DNA of 64,000 nucleotides from Atkinsonella hypoxylon (lineage: Eukaryota > Ascomycota > Sordariomycetes > Hypocreales > Clavicipitaceae), in NCBI GenBank assembly GCA_000729835.1, contig JFHB01000054.1:101130-165129 (forward strand), read 5' to 3'. Of the stretch, positions 60,126 to 64,000 are shown piece by piece (positions within the stretch are counted from its first letter, which is position 1; the number at the start of each line of letters is the position of its first letter). The translations under genes were made by a program, and so were the position numbers. The notes under the pieces are model-generated. The model was not told the DNA's origin, searched no databases, and saw nothing but the letters and a program-made list of their open reading frames with translations.

Positions 60126-63100
60126 TCAGTATCGACCAGGGGTATATGAGTAATCGCTTTGTGCATGTCGTCTATGCATATAATGCGGTGCGTATGCATC
60201 ACCACCACAGACGCTTTGCTGTGCCACGAGAAATCCTGCGCTCGACTGCGGGACGGGTTGCTGAATCAAGGGCGGCGCGACGCGCGCTCCAACTGCTGTG
60301 CCGCCGTCCCTATTCAAAATCGGCTGTGTATCGGGCAACATGGCATCCAACTCCCCCATAGGCATCATAAAATTGTCACCATCGTACACAAGCGGCACCT
60401 GTGTCATGTCGTTGGCCTTGTTCCTAGCGTGCGCGAGGAATTGGGGGATACCGGGCGCATTCCCTGAAGGTCGAACGGCGTGAACAGAGGTCTGGGTAGA
60501 AAAGATATATGGCCCAGGTGGTGATGGATATGCCTGCAGCCAATGTGTTGATCCGTTCGGACTTTGCGACGACATGCATGAAGCCATATTCTCCTCGCAG
60601 CTTCCCGTGGCGATGCTGACGAGGATGTTGTCGGGCCCCGGCAATCGGCCACAATCCTCAGACTCTGACCAGGGCATGGTTGCGGCGTCTCTTTGGTCAG
60701 TTACTTTGCGAGTCTTATTGAATTCTTCCACTAACGCAATGTTGTGATCATACTACCGAGAGAAAGAGGCAGTCGAATCAGTATCGGTAAGAAATATACA
60801 AGTAAGCTGTTTTTACTAAAGTCACCTACCGCCTGTTGCGCGACATTCAAGATGGAACACCACGGCCGAGTCACTCGTTGAACAGAGTCAATGAGGAAGC
60901 GAATATGAGCTTCGTCAACCTCTACGCTTCGCCATAGAGGCGCTGTCGTTACATCGGTGATGTCGGGGTAGAGCTTGTATTGCAAAGCTGCCAGGAGAAC
61001 ACGGATACAATGTGTTGACATTTGATACGTTGAGTAATCGCCTGCTAATTCGAGTTTTCCGCCGTCTTGCATTTGATCGACTTCGGTCTGAATAGCGTCG
61101 CAGAATCGGCCCAGACACATGGCATGGGCTACGGCTTGCTTTTGAGAACGAGCAATAAATTCTCTGGGAAGCTTGCGTAAAATCGCTTCCGGCACCTTGT
61201 CTTTCTGCCCTGGTAACGAGAAACGATACAAATCGATGTGACTGATGGCTAGGTGTGTGTGGAGAAACACATAGCCGGCTCGCTCAGGTGATGCCATATA
61301 CTTGGCAACTGTCTGGTCACTGAGAAGAACTTCGGGGGGTAGTGACATGTGGAATCGGGTTAACTCGTTTTGCAATCCGTTGATATCGGCCATGATCTTC
61401 GAAGCGTCAAGTTGCGATTGCGATGATGACCCTGTGCCGCAGAGTTTTTTGGTCGTTCTGCAGTGAGCGAATACTATCAGCACATCATATGGGACCCGTC
61501 AAGTTGAGAACGGTTTGAAAGCAAAGTTGTTTGGTATACTCACACTTGTATGCGATGTCGCAAATCGATCAGTCGGAGCTGGTATCCGTGGAGGTTGATC
61601 GTACTAGGATGGCTTCCGGGTTTGTCGTATAGCCTCTCTGCGTTGATAGGCCTATTTTCTCGGAAAGCTCCCTCGGCGCAGGGCAGGGCAATCTTCATGT
61701 TTTCAGCTCGACAAGAAATGTATTCCTCATAGCCACCAGCCAGCATACGGTCTAGATAAAACAGTTGCCATGCTATACGACGCAGCGATTCCTGCTGAGA
61801 AAATGACTGATTTCGAGGGAGCACACCCCAGTTGATGCGCAATCCAAGCATGAGTCTCGAAGCAACGCCAACAGTCTGCCAAACTTTGGCAAACTCGCCC
61901 CGGAGAAGGCTAAATGTAATAGTGAGCGAAAACAGAACGAGAAGATCGTCAGAGAATCTGTAAATATTGTGAAACAGATACATTTCGACATGAGCACGGC
62001 ATTTGGCTCCAAATTCACCACCTGAATCGCTGGGGCTGACGAAGATGGAAGTAATACCACAAACGGCGGCGGCCACGACTGGGTCAAACATGCCCTCTTG
62101 AATCTCTCTGTAGGCAGTTTCGGGGTGTAGGAAGCCTTGACAGGGGAGCCAATACATGTTGTCCATGTAGGCATCCACGTGCCTTAACAGAAGATCTCGC
62201 CTCACAAGCATTTCCCTACGGTTCAGCACTTGTTAGTTTTCCCCATCACATACGCTTTATCATGAAACAGAGCCTCCTCATAGATTTGGGCAGAAGCTTA
62301 CTCGCCAGCGAGGTTAGTTCCATTTGTCACCAAGAGGAAGTGGCTGTGGCCAGCGCTACCCGTGCTGGAGGTCGGACTGGCGCCGGCACCGGCGACTGAA
62401 CGATATCCTGAAGTCGCTAGAATTGAATCTGAGGGTTTGTCGGCCGCGTTTGCCGTGATGCCAGTGCCCAATTCACCACCTTTGCCGCCCATCTTGGCGC
62501 TAGCACTGCATGCTCCATGCTGAAAGCGGACATTGGCGAACCTGCGCTTTGCCGGGGTGTATTCACATACCAAACCACCAACCTCGCACCTCTTGCACCG
62601 GGGTAAAGCACCTGAGCATTTTGTTTTGTGGGCGTGGCATTGACTGCAAGCCCTCTGAGCCCTTTTCCTCAAGGTACCAGCCTCGGTATGGCTATGCGAC
62701 GGTGTTGTGCGCGAAACTACAGATGACGCAATGAGATCAGCATTCTTTTGGGTTTCTGACATGGAGTGATGGTAATTCTTTGCGGTTCTGGAAAGATAAC
62801 ACACAAGTCTGAGAATTTCTTACTTGCTGCTTCCTCCTCTTCTTCTGTAGTGGTGAAGCTACATGTCAGTTCAAGCCTGGCGCAATTCGCACATGGTCGA
62901 TCTCCAGGGTTGCCGGAGCATTTAACCTGCACGCTTATCAATTAGCCATTGCGCTGCACAATCATTCCTCAAGACCAGATATGCAGACAAAGGACAAGCG
63001 AAGCAAGACAAAAGCAACATCAATCGTACCTTTCGCAGACGACATGTGCGACAACAATCCGTCAGGATGAGGGCGGTACGTCGTCGTTTTGTTGGAGGAG

Positions 63101-63275
63101 AAGACGGTGGTTGAAGCGGTGGTCGAAGCGGTGGTCCAAGCGGTGGTCCAAGCGGTGGTCCAAGCGGTGGTTGAACAACTGGCGTGGTCGAGAAAATGGC
63201 AGGAGCTGGCGATGCAGCCGGCCCGGTTGCAAGAGCCGCCTGTCGGCCAGCTTGGACGACGGGCGGCGGAGCCAT
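60126..63275 (-). CDS. Fungal transcription factor with two Zn2Cys6 clusters and a fungal-TF middle homology domain
   Basis: Nuclear DNA-binding regulator. Exons in coding order are 63275-63030, 62926-62824, 62716-62302, 62215-61544, 61457-60830 and 60752-60126; the sum is 2691 nt (896 residues). A Pro-rich start with PPLG repeats precedes cluster 1, split by intron 1: CRTCRLRKV joined to KCSGNPGDRPCANCARLELTC. An acidic linker (EEEEEAA) and a 107-nt intron lead to cluster 2: CSQCHAHKTKCSGALPRCKRC ending LVC. Both have full C-x2-C-x6-C...C-x2-C-x6-C spacing. The middle homology domain includes VGVASRLMLGLRINWG and LRRIAWQLFYLDRMLAGGYE. The target genes are unknown; no biosynthetic cluster adjoins it. 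Alternative: a separate start at MSETQKNADL would give a protein with cluster 2 only. Confidence 0.88.
63106..63177. repeat. 12-bp coding minisatellite (GGTGGTCCAAGC-type), six units
   Basis: Six in-register 12-bp units, the central three identical, inside exon 1 of the zinc-cluster regulator. On the minus strand they encode VVQPPLGPPLGPPLGPPL and variants, so unit gain or loss keeps the frame. Confidence 0.92.
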
Positions 63276-64000
63276 GTACAGGTTGGATAGGGCGCGCTCG
63301 TGGTTGGAACCGCATCAAGATGTACATGAGGAAGTGGCTGGGTATGCGAACTTTGACAGTGTGACGTCAACTAGGCTAGAAGCAGAGAATCAGGAGGGAG
63401 AGCATGACAAGACGACGGCTGAAGCAGAGGGGAAGAAAGGAAAGGAGAGAAGACGGAGAGTCTTGGTTCTCATAGTTGGGACAAAGTGATGAAGTAGACA
63501 ACGGAGTAGGGGCGGCAGTAGCAGAAAGGAACTAGCGGGAGGAATCAGTGGTGGCATGTATGTATGTCTGGTACTTACTATCTTTAGAGACTGGACGAAG
63601 TGGTTTAGCGCGTGGATATCGGGTGGGAAGATTTTCAAGTGACAGCAGCAAGCAGTCTGGTCAATAAGTATTCAATAAGTATTCATGTTCGCAATAATAG
63701 GACATGAAGTACGAGGAAGCCAATACTAGCATAGCAGCACAGTCTGATTGACTTGGACTAGATACCAAGCACCAAGTTACTACTACAAGTGACCAATTTA
63801 CTACAGCCTACGGGGAACCCGCCGACCAGCGAATACAATAAGCCCGAACCCTTTCTGATTAATTAATGAAGCACTTGTGCAAAAAGTAAAAATAGATTGA
63901 AACTCCCCTCCCCCCTCCCCCGCCCGCCCGCGATATTTGTTGCTTCCAGTGCTGTTGTCATTTGGGCAATTAAATTATAGTAAATAGGTACCTTGGTACT
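63276..64000. promoter_or_regulatory. Upstream region of the zinc-cluster regulator, to the window edge
   Basis: No gene supported. Includes C-rich sequence (63903-63932) and AT-rich ends. Confidence 0.4.

Noticed and set aside
63806..63830. Short resemblance to the 3' part of 5S rRNA (GACCAGCGAAT)
   Set aside because: Only about a dozen bases match; no internal control region or 5' half is present.

Overview
This window is nuclear DNA of a filamentous ascomycete. The proteins read like those of Sordariomycetes, most likely Hypocreales (my judgement from remembered homologues, not a search). Support comes from many short GT-AG introns (about 50-110 nt, with CTAAC/CTGAC-like branch sites), compact genes alternating with kilobase-scale intergenic DNA, and fungus-specific families: GLEYA adhesin, Zn2Cys6 activator, DUF4045-gelsolin protein and a dimorphic set of housekeeping genes. 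I assembled spliced models for 16 multi-exon or partial protein genes plus two single-exon genes and one small ORF; in every complete multi-exon model the exon lengths sum to a multiple of three and exon phases agree.

Left part (1-18.3 kb): 3' part of a membrane-anchored patatin lipase; SEC63 (ER translocon J-protein); a DENND11/LCHN-type protein and an SLC1-type lysophosphatidic acid acyltransferase sharing a divergent promoter; a 1515-residue DUF4045-gelsolin protein; and a six-exon ARL2 GTPase that contains a 17-nt exon. A 2.9-kb gene-poor stretch follows.

Middle (21-46 kb): a GNAT-fold protein, an intron-bearing tRNA-Arg(UCG), a secreted Cys-rich GLEYA protein, triosephosphate isomerase, mitochondrial ribosomal protein mL43, U1-70K, MRT4, a G3BP-like NTF2-RRM protein, a PH-domain protein, the kinetochore subunit NNF1 and a mitochondrial DUF1640 (FMP32/MCUR1-like) protein. 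These are housekeeping genes of gene expression, organelles and mitosis and do not form a metabolic cluster.

Right part (48-64 kb): a Puf3-type Pumilio protein whose eight repeats spell UGUAUAUA by the PUF code; a 7.2-kb gene-free stretch crowded with short palindromic words; a small single-pass membrane protein with two LPxY motifs; and an 896-residue transcription factor with two complete Zn2Cys6 clusters separated by introns.

The most notable points are the double zinc-cluster regulator with a PPLG-encoding minisatellite, three families of short, mostly palindromic words (TAACTAGTTA, TACCTAGGTA, TACGGARTA) found only outside genes and concentrated at 53.5-57 kb, a possible alternative mitochondrial N-terminus on mL43, and the 17-nt exon of ARL2. 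I see no intact transposon, CRISPR array, biosynthetic gene cluster or rRNA gene.
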